Positions 38,078 through 46,912 of a stretch of 57,817 nucleotides of DNA are shown here, in pieces. Both the position numbers and the translations under genes were made by a program. How positions within the stretch are numbered: the stretch's first letter is position 1; each line of letters opens with the position of its first letter. Below the pieces are notes generated by a model. That model was not told the origin of the DNA. It worked only from the letters and a program-made list of their open reading frames with translations, and did not search any database. Source of the DNA: Candidatus Poseidoniaceae archaeon (GTDB taxonomy: Archaea; Thermoplasmatota; Poseidoniia; Poseidoniales; Poseidoniaceae); the NCBI GenBank assembly GCA_949373075.1, contig CASIBX010000033.1, forward strand, positions 1-57,817, written 5' to 3'.

Positions 38078-40099
38078 ATGCGGAGACTAGTAGCGATTGC
38101 TCTTCTCTGTTTATTGACCACACCTATCGCTTCTGCTGCGATTGATTCAGAAGAAGGGGGAGGTGAGTTGTGGTTCTCTTGCAATGATGTCAATGATTGT
38201 TCATTGACTGAATTCCATACTGGTGAAGAAAGCATAAGTGGTGCAGTAAATTCAGCAACACCATTCGCTCCAGAGACCGTTTTCATCGAATTGCCAATGT
38301 ATCCAACTCAAACTGAAATTGCTTTAATTCCAGATGTGATAGATGAAATGCAAGTGGATTTGCGATACCAAGATGACGTAATTGGCCTTTCTAGGCCAGA
38401 TGTCCAAGTGACAGTAATCATTGCCCAATCTACCACTGTAATCGAGTTAGAAGGAGACAATAATCCTACAGACGGCATATCCGGTCCACATCTAATTGAA
38501 AACGAACCAATAAACCATGGTGGCGAAAGGCTCCTTTGGCCAGATGAGCCAATACGAGTATTGTTGCAATTTGATGTAGATCGACCAGGTACTTGGCAAC
38601 TAAACCTTAGAGGGGCTTCTTACATGTTCCTCGAAATCATATGGTCGGAAGACGTAGAATCACGTAACATAGACGAGCCTTCTTCTGATTCATCCCCTAG
38701 AAATACAGACTTGGAGACCAATCATTATGGGGCATTGGTAGAAGACGACAGAGATTGTTGGGCATTTGAGGTGCCGAGCCATGAGATTTTACGAATTACA
38801 TTTGTTTGGGAAGTCGTACCTTCTGAAATTGAACAATCTCATGGGCAGCCCGACCTTATCCTTCCAGATAGAAGGCTTGCACCTTCTCCCGAATTAGAAA
38901 CTCAGATAGTTAACGAAGAGGTAAGAATGACTTGGCAATGGAGAGCACTACCAACTGGAGATTACAATTTGTGCATAGGAGGGCGTCTAAACGCTTTCCA
39001 ACCCTATCAATGGGCTGGCTTGACTGCATTTGAGGGACTTGGACCAACTTCTCCAGAAGAATTTGATTATTCATCTTGGGAGTGGGAAGGACTTGGGATG
39101 AAGGGTGAAGAAACGGGTGCAGAAGAACTCAATGGGGCATCTGGAGTAATGGTTCTCATACTTTCTTTGGCCATATTAGTTGGTATATTTATCGAGGTTA
39201 GAGAAGAAACAACTTCGAAAACGATTCGGTTCGGGATATTTATTCCCGGTGTTTTAATCTTGATTTTGGGTGGAGTGATATCTCCATTATGGGCAATTGG
39301 TGGCGAAGTGCAATCTTCCGATGAGGACAGTCTTGATGGATTAATAGATACCAGATTAGACCAATTATGGCATGCATCACACCCAGGCACACCCGCTTCA
39401 TCCAGGGCTATGCACGTGGGGGCGACCTTCGGAATGTTAGACGGAGAGGTACTTTCCGTCCGTCTCGAAGCAGATTCCGCTTGGCCTCTTGAAGATGGAA
39501 GGTGGCAGTTACATATTCCTCAAATTTATGATTTGGATTTTGAACAACTGATATTCGCTAAAGTAGCTCAGAAAAGTGATTTCCAGTCTACAGATGATAT
39601 GTTAGACTCTCATTCACGAAGTTTCATCCTACTCGCTGCAAGAACCCTAATGCTTGACATTTTGATGCTAGAAGCATTGCTAATAGTAGATGAGGTTCCC
39701 GAATCTAATGTCATACATTTCAAAACCGAGATGACCGACACTCGAAGTCTTGGATTAATTCAAGACCCGACATGGGGTACTCGTCCAATCGACATACCTG
39801 AAGGCCGTTGGAGATTGTTGCAGGAAAACCTCTATCCGAGTCTAATCTCAATTACTATGCTGGACGGAGCAAAGGATGATTTGGATTACAGAATACAATT
39901 GAGTGGCGAAATAGACCACAACTTACTGTATTCTTCAACCGCAGTAGTTCCTGCTTCATCATTACTTGAATCTCAATACCTTTGGGTAATTGGAGGGGTT
40001 TTCCTAACCGTTTTAGGAATCGCTATGGAAAACCGACGTCGTCGAAGAGCCAAAGATATGCTTAGTCGGCTGGTTGCCGACAATATGTGGGGCAGTTAA
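38078..40099 (+). CDS. Large membrane-anchored secreted protein, unknown function
   Basis: The 673-residue protein begins with a signal peptide (LVAIALLCLLTTPIASA). An outside beta-rich part of about 330 residues has LLQFDVDRPGTWQLNLRG and four well-spaced cysteines (FSCNDVNDCS; DRDCWAFEV; YNLCIGG). Two helices follow near residue 350-410 (VMVLILSLAILVGIFIEV and FGIFIPGVLILILGGVI), another outside part of about 220 residues, a last helix (YLWVIGGVFLTVLGIAM) and a basic tail ENRRRRRAK. I do not recognise the family. Its 3' end overlaps the convergent TerB-like gene by four bases. Confidence 0.7.
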   Translation: MRRLVAIALLCLLTTPIASAAIDSEEGGGELWFSCNDVNDCSLTEFHTGEESISGAVNSATPFAPETVFIELPMYPTQTEIALIPDVIDEMQVDLRYQDDVIGLSRPDVQVTVIIAQSTTVIELEGDNNPTDGISGPHLIENEPINHGGERLLWPDEPIRVLLQFDVDRPGTWQLNLRGASYMFLEIIWSEDVESRNIDEPSSDSSPRNTDLETNHYGALVEDDRDCWAFEVPSHEILRITFVWEVVPSEIEQSHGQPDLILPDRRLAPSPELETQIVNEEVRMTWQWRALPTGDYNLCIGGRLNAFQPYQWAGLTAFEGLGPTSPEEFDYSSWEWEGLGMKGEETGAEELNGASGVMVLILSLAILVGIFIEVREETTSKTIRFGIFIPGVLILILGGVISPLWAIGGEVQSSDEDSLDGLIDTRLDQLWHASHPGTPASSRAMHVGATFGMLDGEVLSVRLEADSAWPLEDGRWQLHIPQIYDLDFEQLIFAKVAQKSDFQSTDDMLDSHSRSFILLAARTLMLDILMLEALLIVDEVPESNVIHFKTEMTDTRSLGLIQDPTWGTRPIDIPEGRWRLLQENLYPSLISITMLDGAKDDLDYRIQLSGEIDHNLLYSSTAVVPASSLLESQYLWVIGGVFLTVLGIAMENRRRRRAKDMLSRLVADNMWGS

Positions 40100-40737
40100 T
40101 CGTCGAGTGATTTTAGGAGCTTCTCGACTTCTTCAGTAATTTTACCATTGTCCAATGCTTTGGTTATTTTAGTGCGCTTAGCTTTGGAAAGACTCTTTGC
40201 AGCGTCTTCAATCATTGCTCTTTCATCATCGCTTACGACTCCATCAGCAATTGCAGATTTAATCGCTGCTCCGACCGCTATCTTAGCCGCCGCTTCATCA
40301 CTGATTCCAAGAGCATCTTGGATAGTTTTCAATTCTGAAAGTTCTTTATCGGATATCACTCCGTCGGAATACGCATTTTCATATTCTTTGACTAGGAAAT
40401 CAGCGTATTGGTTTGGATTAAGGATTACATCTCTAATCAATCCATAATCTACCGAGCCTTGGCGAGATGTCATGTCTAGGAGGACTATCGATTTGCGTAC
40501 CTCTTTGATAGCCATGTCCTTCAAGCCATGGGACGCCCACATAATACCCGCTACAGCAACAGCAGCTGCGAACCAGCGCATCACATCAGGGTCGACTAAA
40601 TTACCTGGAGAAATTAGCTGAAATATGCCAATCACTGCCATCAAGGATCCGCAAATAACCTCAAACCAATCATTCAAATCAGGCTCGTCATCAAAGACTG
40701 AAAGTCTCTCATCGACCATGCTATCATCGGGGCTCAT
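40096..40737 (-). CDS. Membrane protein with TerB-like helical domain
   Basis: The 213-residue protein has two membrane helices (ICGSLMAVIGIFQLI; WFAAAVAVAGIMWAS) and then a TerB-like all-helical region with two repeated units: YSDGVISDKELSELKTIQDA and IADGVVSDDERAMIEDAAKS. In TerB proteins the acidic D-G-x-I-x-x-E pattern binds metal ions. The role is unknown. It is divergent from hel308 with an 85-bp gap. Confidence 0.7.
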   Translation of the reverse strand: MSPDDSMVDERLSVFDDEPDLNDWFEVICGSLMAVIGIFQLISPGNLVDPDVMRWFAAAVAVAGIMWASHGLKDMAIKEVRKSIVLLDMTSRQGSVDYGLIRDVILNPNQYADFLVKEYENAYSDGVISDKELSELKTIQDALGISDEAAAKIAVGAAIKSAIADGVVSDDERAMIEDAAKSLSKAKRTKITKALDNGKITEEVEKLLKSLDD

Positions 40738-40822
40738 GTCATGGCCACATGACAGATAGGCCTTGAGGATGTCGGCTATTCAATCGCTTACCTTTTGGAC
40801 TATTGACCCACACTTGTGAATC

Positions 40823-43333
40823 ATGGGTGAGCCAGAACGTGTTATTTCTCGCCTTGGACTCCCTACTGATTTCGTTGACTTTTTAGATAGCGAGTGGGGA
40901 ATTACCAATTTACATCCTCCGCAGGCAGAGGCTATGATTCCAGTTCTTGCAGGAAAGAATACCATGGTTTGCATCCCAACGGCAAGCGGTAAAAGTCTGG
41001 TTGCTTTCATGGGAATTGTTCATCAAATCAAAGTCAACGATGTTGGCTCTAGAGGCATTTATATCGTTCCACTGAAAGCTCTAGCTAGTGAGAAGCAAAA
41101 CGAATTGAAGCAGTTGGGAGAGCATTTAGGATTGAAAGTTGGCCTGGGTATTGGAGATGCACCTAGTGAGGCTCGACAGATTGATGATTGTGACATATTG
41201 GTTTGTACCAGCGAAAAATTAGATTCACTAATGCGTTCTAAACCTGAAGTACTGCGTCGAGTATCAATAGTCGTTGCAGATGAATTTCATCTGGTAAATG
41301 ACAGCCATAGAGGGCCGACTATGGAAATTAACCTAGCACGGATACGTCATCTTCTACCGGGTGCACAAATAATCACCTTATCAGCTACAGTAGGTAATTC
41401 GCAAGACTTAGCAGATTGGCTAGACAGCGTATTGATTGTTTCTAATTGGCGACCAGTCAGTCTTGAATATGCCACATTAGCCGAATTAGATTTAGAGCCA
41501 CGAGCAATTCAGCAGAGCGAATCAACCAATCTAGGATCTCTAAATCCTCCTCGAACTCTTACAGGGCCCAAGAGTCACATCTCTTGGGCTGCATTAAGCG
41601 ATGTCCATGAGCAAGGAGGGCAACTTCTTGTTTTCGTTGCAGCACGGCGCTCTGCACAATCTGAAGCCAAGAAGTTGGGTCAAAGAATGCATAAGTTTCT
41701 TTCAAAATCGGACCCTGAGTCTCTTATTACATTGAAGGAATTGTCTTCAAAATTATCTAGTGCCTCCAATTCAGCCATGGGCGACATTCTCGCAGAATGC
41801 GTTCTTGGGGGCGTTGCATTCCATCACGCAGGCCTAAGGCATAATCAACGCAGCCTTATTGAGGATGCATTCAAACAACGAATCTTGCACTGCCTATGTG
41901 CAACTCCTACGCTTGCAGCGGGTGTGAATCTACCTGCTCGTAGAGTTTTAGTTCGTGATCTAAAAAGGTACGAGGATGGAATGAGTCGCTTCCTTCCCGT
42001 AATGGAAGTAAGGCAGATGCTTGGAAGAGCAGGAAGGCCTCGGTACGACCCGAAAGGGGAAGCCTGGTTAGCTTGCAAAGGTGGTGACCCCAGAGAGGTA
42101 GCCGATGATGTTGCTGACCGTTATATCCATGGCCCTGTTGAAGATATAACTTCGAAATTAGCCGCAGAGCCTGCATTGAGGTTTCACCTTCTTTCCTCGA
42201 TAGCGACAGGGGGATTGAATTTACGCAGCGATATAGGAGATTTCTTCTCAAGCACATACCTCGGACATTCACAAACTCATTCCTATCTTCAAGAGAATAT
42301 TGACTCAATGTTGAAATGGTTGGTTGAAAAGAGATTCATCCGAAGGACAAATGTTGGAACTGTAAATGAATCATGGGATGATGAGATACCATCTTGGGTA
42401 GATGCTGCACAATCAGCCTCAGGAGTTAGTTTCTCTGCTAATAAATCTAGAGAGCCTACTGAGGCGACATTTGGGTTTCAACGCGCTTCCCGCATCACGA
42501 TTTCTACGCCTGATTCTTTCGAAGTGGAAGCTCTAGATACCCGTTATGAGGCTACAGCAATGGGTGAAAGAGTCGCCCAGTTGTATATCGACCCCTTATC
42601 TGCAGACATTTTGATAGATGGGTTGCGAAGAGCAGTAAGAAGAAATGTACGTCAATCATTGCCCGTTACAGAATTCAGCTTATGCCACTTGGTTGCAGCC
42701 ACTCCAGATTTCCTGTCGCTATGGCCCAAATCTAGCGAATTAGAATTTGGCAGTACTCTGAGGCAGAAAGCCGCATTGGTTGAGGATGAACTATTGATTG
42801 AAAGCCCGATTGATGAAAGGGCTATGGGGTTAGTGAAAAGCGCTTGGTGTACCGAAATGTGGTACCAAGAAATAGACTTACGCGATATTGAAAAAGAGAT
42901 TGGAGTGACGCCAGGTGATGTACATTCTCGAACAGATTTGATGGCTTGGCTCTTATTGGCCTCTCGAGAAGTTTTACTTCGAGATGACGTTTTTGCAGAA
43001 GAGCATCTAGGGCATGTTGCTGAACTCGCTGGTATGATAGATTTGACAAGAGCAAGAGTTAGAACCGGTTGCAAAGAGGATTTGCTTCAATTAGTTCAGG
43101 TCAGAAATGTTGGCCGAAATCGTGCAAGAACTCTTTCGAAAATGGGGATTCGTACTCCTGCGGACTTATTGGCCATGTCCTCCAAGCAATTAGACACATT
43201 GAAATCAATGCGAGGATGGGGGCCAGTTCTAGTTGAGAGGATTATGGATTCAGTTCGCAGCCTTTCAGTTCCAAGCAAACAAAACCAACCTAGAAGTGAT
43301 GATGAACCATTACCGGGTGAGCGTCAGGATTGA
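40823..43333 (+). CDS. hel308: Hel308-like Ski2-family DNA helicase
   Basis: The 836-residue helicase has motif I CIPTASGKS, Ia VPLKALASEK, motif II DEFH (DECH/DEIH is usual), motif III LSATVGN, motif IV region LLVFVAARRSAQ, and motif VI QMLGRAGRPRYD. A winged-helix and ratchet-like helical domain follow, and a C-terminal helix-hairpin-helix region (VRNVGRNRARTLSKMGI; GWGPVLVERIMDSV). Hel308 acts 3'-5' at stalled replication forks. ATG 40823 is the start. Cgi121 follows on the same strand with a 24-bp gap. Confidence 0.92.
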   Translation: MGEPERVISRLGLPTDFVDFLDSEWGITNLHPPQAEAMIPVLAGKNTMVCIPTASGKSLVAFMGIVHQIKVNDVGSRGIYIVPLKALASEKQNELKQLGEHLGLKVGLGIGDAPSEARQIDDCDILVCTSEKLDSLMRSKPEVLRRVSIVVADEFHLVNDSHRGPTMEINLARIRHLLPGAQIITLSATVGNSQDLADWLDSVLIVSNWRPVSLEYATLAELDLEPRAIQQSESTNLGSLNPPRTLTGPKSHISWAALSDVHEQGGQLLVFVAARRSAQSEAKKLGQRMHKFLSKSDPESLITLKELSSKLSSASNSAMGDILAECVLGGVAFHHAGLRHNQRSLIEDAFKQRILHCLCATPTLAAGVNLPARRVLVRDLKRYEDGMSRFLPVMEVRQMLGRAGRPRYDPKGEAWLACKGGDPREVADDVADRYIHGPVEDITSKLAAEPALRFHLLSSIATGGLNLRSDIGDFFSSTYLGHSQTHSYLQENIDSMLKWLVEKRFIRRTNVGTVNESWDDEIPSWVDAAQSASGVSFSANKSREPTEATFGFQRASRITISTPDSFEVEALDTRYEATAMGERVAQLYIDPLSADILIDGLRRAVRRNVRQSLPVTEFSLCHLVAATPDFLSLWPKSSELEFGSTLRQKAALVEDELLIESPIDERAMGLVKSAWCTEMWYQEIDLRDIEKEIGVTPGDVHSRTDLMAWLLLASREVLLRDDVFAEEHLGHVAELAGMIDLTRARVRTGCKEDLLQLVQVRNVGRNRARTLSKMGIRTPADLLAMSSKQLDTLKSMRGWGPVLVERIMDSVRSLSVPSKQNQPRSDDEPLPGERQD

Positions 43334-43357
43334 AACCAAGAATGGTTTAGGAATGGT

Positions 43358-43846
43358 GTGACCGCACCGTCTTTCCCCTGTATGAGGGTCGAATTGGATG
43401 TTCCTTGTAATGACCCTAGGGCCCTTGTAATGTCCTGGTTAGGTATTCGAGATTCGGAATACTGGGCCCTTGTTAGTGGTTCATGTCTGGCGAGCGATAT
43501 CCACGGATGGGTTGCTCATCAAGTACTGATGAGGAATAGCGAAAGAGGTGTGATGAAATCGAATTCATTGGATGGCGAATTTATTCGTTTGCTATCAGGT
43601 ACACATCATGTTGCATCTAGTTTCAAACGAGCGGGCCTTTGTGAAGGAGATACAACTGCATGGATTGTGGACCTATCGTGCGAAGCCGCTAGTGAATTAT
43701 TTGCAGAGCATGCTAACAGAATGAACTTCAAAATCCTTGAAGATCGCCCCGATTTAGCGACATTTGATGCTAGGAGAATTGGAATTGAATCAGGCGTGGG
43801 TGAAAATGCTGCAATAGCCCATATACACTTAGCAGATATGCGCTAG
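43358..43846 (+). CDS. cgi121: KEOPS complex subunit Cgi121-like protein
   Basis: The 162-residue protein matches the small Cgi121/TPRKB family by the order of LLSGTHHVASSFKRAGLCEG, TAWIVDLS and a final helix-strand part. KEOPS makes the universal tRNA modification t6A, and Cgi121 binds the tRNA 3' end. The conserved outline is clear but the sequence is diverged. Start GTG 43358 or ATG 43382 (MRVELDVP) are both possible; neither has a good Shine-Dalgarno. It directly follows the Hel308-like gene and is probably co-transcribed with it. Confidence 0.68.
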   Translation: MTAPSFPCMRVELDVPCNDPRALVMSWLGIRDSEYWALVSGSCLASDIHGWVAHQVLMRNSERGVMKSNSLDGEFIRLLSGTHHVASSFKRAGLCEGDTTAWIVDLSCEAASELFAEHANRMNFKILEDRPDLATFDARRIGIESGVGENAAIAHIHLADMR

Positions 43847-43887
43847 AATTAGTAAGTCTCAAAGAGTTCCTACTACACCATTGGAAT

Positions 43888-45327
43888 ATGGTGGTTACAA
43901 CTCGTCAATCTGATTCTCCTTTTTCCAGTGGCAGACTATTGGATGAAGATAAAATTACTAAAGCCCTGAATATGGCTTCCGAACTTGGTGCGGAGTATGC
44001 CGAAATTAGGCTCGTAAGCGAGACTACTAACACAGCATCGCTCAAGGACGGCAAACTCGAGAGGGCAATACCTGGTCAAGAGGTCGGCGTAACGATGAGA
44101 ATACTTGCTGATGGCGCATGGGGTGTCCATTCAACAAGCGATGTTTCTTCGATAATAGGCCAAGTCGAATCGACTTTTAGACTAGCCAAAGCAGTTGCTG
44201 CGCGTCGTTCACCATCACAAACAGTCGTCGGCCTTGCAGAAGTTCCTATCATCCAAGACGAAATTCATTGGAAGAGTAATAAGGATGTAAGGGACACTGA
44301 CCTTGACCAAAGAATCGAGATGATGTTAGCAATCGATAATGAAGCTAAGGATGATGAAAGGATAGTTTCTACTTCTACTGGCTGGTCTGATGAACATATT
44401 CACACCGAATTGATGACTACTGAAGGAATGAACCGTATTTGGTCATTCCAAAGGAGTTTGATTAATGGTATGGTTACCGCCAGAGATGGTGACGATGTAG
44501 TGTCCTATAGAATGAGGCATGGCGGGGAAGGTGGCTTGGAGGTAATAGAGAGCTGCGACCTTGGAGAAATGGGCAGGAATGCTAAGATTTCGGCCTTGAG
44601 ATTACTCGGTGCCGAAAGAGCACCATCGGGTAGGTTTCCTTTGGTCGCTGACCGAGATTTGACTGGAGTTTACATCCACGAAGCATTAGGCCATCCCTGT
44701 GAAGCCGATTTGGTAGCAGCAGGGGACTCTTGTCTCGAAGGTAGACTAGGTACGACAATCGGCTCAGAGATATGCACTGTTGTCGATGACCCTACATTAA
44801 GAGGCGGATATGGTTGCTACCCGATTGACGATGAAGGTGTAGACCCGCGACCAAAGAATCTAATCGTAAACGGTGTACTTACCGAATATCTCAATCACAG
44901 AGAAACCGCTCACAGGTATGACCTAGAGCCAAATGGTGGGGCAAGAGCACAAGATGGTCTTCATCATCCTCTTGTAAGGATGTCCAACACAATTATTCAG
45001 GGTGGTTCACACCATGACTTAGATGAATTAATCGAAGATATTGAGTTTGGAATATATGCTTGTGGTAGCCGAGGTGGACAGGTTGATACTGGCCGAGGCT
45101 CTTTCCAATTCGCAGCACAGGAAGCTTGGATTATTGAAAATGGTTCACTATCTCGTCCGGTAAAAGATGTTAGCGTATCTGGAATGACTTTACAGATTCT
45201 AAAAGATGTAGATGGGCTAACTAAAGATTCTCATCTAGCAGCGCCTGGTTTCTGTGGAAAGGGTCAAACGGTACCTGTAGGAGATGGCGGCCCGTTGATG
45301 CGTATTAGAGAAGCATTGGTGGGATGA
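43888..45327 (+). CDS. tldD: TldD metalloprotease
   Basis: The 479-residue TldD has the zinc motif HEALGH (264-269 region) in GVYIHEALGHPCEADLV and the C-terminal third ligand region (CGKGQTVPVG). N-terminal features of the family are EYAEIRLVSETTN and LADGAWGVHSTSD. TldD with TldE forms a proteolytic heterodimer that degrades unfolded peptides in the cytoplasm. Its stop overlaps the start of tldE (ATGA at 45324-45327), so both are made together. Confidence 0.94.
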   Translation: MVVTTRQSDSPFSSGRLLDEDKITKALNMASELGAEYAEIRLVSETTNTASLKDGKLERAIPGQEVGVTMRILADGAWGVHSTSDVSSIIGQVESTFRLAKAVAARRSPSQTVVGLAEVPIIQDEIHWKSNKDVRDTDLDQRIEMMLAIDNEAKDDERIVSTSTGWSDEHIHTELMTTEGMNRIWSFQRSLINGMVTARDGDDVVSYRMRHGGEGGLEVIESCDLGEMGRNAKISALRLLGAERAPSGRFPLVADRDLTGVYIHEALGHPCEADLVAAGDSCLEGRLGTTIGSEICTVVDDPTLRGGYGCYPIDDEGVDPRPKNLIVNGVLTEYLNHRETAHRYDLEPNGGARAQDGLHHPLVRMSNTIIQGGSHHDLDELIEDIEFGIYACGSRGGQVDTGRGSFQFAAQEAWIIENGSLSRPVKDVSVSGMTLQILKDVDGLTKDSHLAAPGFCGKGQTVPVGDGGPLMRIREALVG

Positions 45328-46730
45328 TCATGATTCCTGATGATGCGGTTGAGAGGCTACTAGAATCTGCACTAAATATCGGTGCAGCATGCGATAAAGA
45401 GAACGTTCAGCAATGGGAAGTTTATGCAACCCAGGGCTATGGTCATTCACTGGAAATAGAAGCAGGACGAATTTCTATGGCCTCTGGTGGCGGCGATGGA
45501 GGATTTGGAATTAGAATCGTCGAAGATGGTCGTTATGGGTACGCTCATCTTGTCGACCCTTCATCCGCTTCCAGAGCTATTCAGCAAGCACTCAGCATTG
45601 CCAAGCGCTCTCCCTCAATCGAAGGTTTCGAGTTACCAGGTAATGAGTTAGCATCAAAGGTTGGCGGCATGAAAGATAAAGCCATCTTGGACATGGGTCC
45701 TGAAGACCTTTTGGAGCAAGGTGACCAAGTTCTTACTCGGGTCGCTGAATTAGATTCAAGGGCTGTTGCAGTAGGCGGAGGCGTCGGAGTAGGTGCTGGC
45801 GCAGGAGCCTTGGTAACAAGTAGTGGAATTGAGAATGGTGGTGTACACACATCTCATGGAATCGGTATTCATGTTTCGATTGACGAAGATGAACATCTCA
45901 CCTCCTCGTATGAAGGAGAATCTTCACGCTCAATTCTTAAAGATTTAACCGCAAGTGTAGACAAAGCAGTACACTGGTCCCAAGCCACTAGGGAAAAGAT
46001 ACCTGGCGGCGCTACAGAAGATTGCCCAGTATTAATGACATCTGGCGGTTTTTCTCCACTATTTTCAGTAGTTGTTCCTACCGCAATAAAAGGTGAAAGA
46101 TTAGCTAGAGGAGAATCTTTCTGGTCGGGGAAAATGAATGAAATGGTAATTGCAGATCACCTAACTTTAGTCGATGACGGCTTGATGGAAGGTGGAATGT
46201 CTTCAGGTTCTAGAGATGATGAAGGAGTGCCCAGTAGAACTCAGACTTTGGTAGATTCAGGTAGACTGAATGGCGAACTTTGGTCGACTAGAGATGCTGC
46301 TAAATTGATGGCTGAAGGCAAGGTTGCTTCAGCCCAATCTACAGGTTCTGCGTCCAGAGGTGGCCACACTTCGCCTCCAATTTGTGGATGCAGCGACTTG
46401 GTTTTGTCATCTTCCAATCAAACGATGTCTCGAGATAGATTAATCGAAGAAATGGAAGATGGTTATCTGGTTCACAGTGTAATGGGTGCACACACTGCTA
46501 ATCCTACAAGTGGTGACTTCTCCGTAACAACCTCTACTATCTTACGTGTAGAAGGTGGGCAAATTATTGGCTCACTTTCGCAAGCGGGATTGTCAGGCAA
46601 TATGGCGAAAGCACTAGCAGGAAGAGTTGTATTAGGCGATTCGAATATACGCAAGGGTTCATACAGCACCGGCTCAATGCATGTGCCGGATATCCTGTTA
46701 ATGGATGGACTTAGAATAAACCCTGCTTAA
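45324..46730 (+). CDS. tldE: TldE (PmbA-like) partner of TldD
   Basis: The 468-residue protein is the non-catalytic partner: family outline with EVYATQGYGHSLEIEAGRI and GGDGGFGIRIVEDGRYGYAHL at the start, PVLMTSGGFSPLFSVVVPT in the middle and GDFSVTTSTILRVEGGQIIG at the end. The HExxxH motif of TldD is absent, as expected for TldE. It is translated by overlap with tldD. Confidence 0.92.
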   Translation: MIMIPDDAVERLLESALNIGAACDKENVQQWEVYATQGYGHSLEIEAGRISMASGGGDGGFGIRIVEDGRYGYAHLVDPSSASRAIQQALSIAKRSPSIEGFELPGNELASKVGGMKDKAILDMGPEDLLEQGDQVLTRVAELDSRAVAVGGGVGVGAGAGALVTSSGIENGGVHTSHGIGIHVSIDEDEHLTSSYEGESSRSILKDLTASVDKAVHWSQATREKIPGGATEDCPVLMTSGGFSPLFSVVVPTAIKGERLARGESFWSGKMNEMVIADHLTLVDDGLMEGGMSSGSRDDEGVPSRTQTLVDSGRLNGELWSTRDAAKLMAEGKVASAQSTGSASRGGHTSPPICGCSDLVLSSSNQTMSRDRLIEEMEDGYLVHSVMGAHTANPTSGDFSVTTSTILRVEGGQIIGSLSQAGLSGNMAKALAGRVVLGDSNIRKGSYSTGSMHVPDILLMDGLRINPA

Positions 46731-46805
46731 CTGCCTATACTTTCAGTTTTAGGTTGAACTGGCAGACATCTTCAAGAACCGTCTCCAACAAACAGTAAAC
46801 TCCAC

Positions 46806-46813
46806 GGAGGTGA
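46806..46813 (+). promoter_or_regulatory. Shine-Dalgarno GGAGGTGA for a leader ORF
   Basis: GGAGGTGA is a near-perfect match to the archaeal anti-Shine-Dalgarno and lies six bases before the GTG at 46820. No other start is at a fitting distance; the RPA start is about 100 bases away. Confidence 0.6.
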
Positions 46814-46819
46814 AAGGGA

Positions 46820-46912
46820 GTGTCAATAAAAACCAACCAGCCAGCACGAAAGCCCGAACACCCGTCCTGCGACGGGCCTGAAAATGAGATTAGACCGTCG
46901 AGGTGTCGTTAA
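46820..46912 (+). CDS. 30-codon leader peptide ORF coupled to RPA
   Basis: GTG 46820, with a strong Shine-Dalgarno upstream, opens a 30-codon frame ending in TAA at 46910-46912. The stop shares one base with the RPA ATG (TAATG), a classic arrangement for translation by re-initiation. The peptide is hydrophilic, rich in Pro, Lys, Arg and Glu, with two Cys, and has no similarity I recognise. A GC-rich hairpin (46861-46876) lies in the middle of its frame. It could control RPA translation; conservation is not known. Confidence 0.5.
   Translation: MSIKTNQPARKPEHPSCDGPENEIRPSRCR
46861..46876 (+). promoter_or_regulatory. Hairpin within the RPA leader ORF
   Basis: CCCGTC-CTGC-GACGGG is a six-bp stem with a four-base loop, 36 bases before the RPA ATG. 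Ribosomes reading the leader ORF would open it. Confidence 0.45.
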
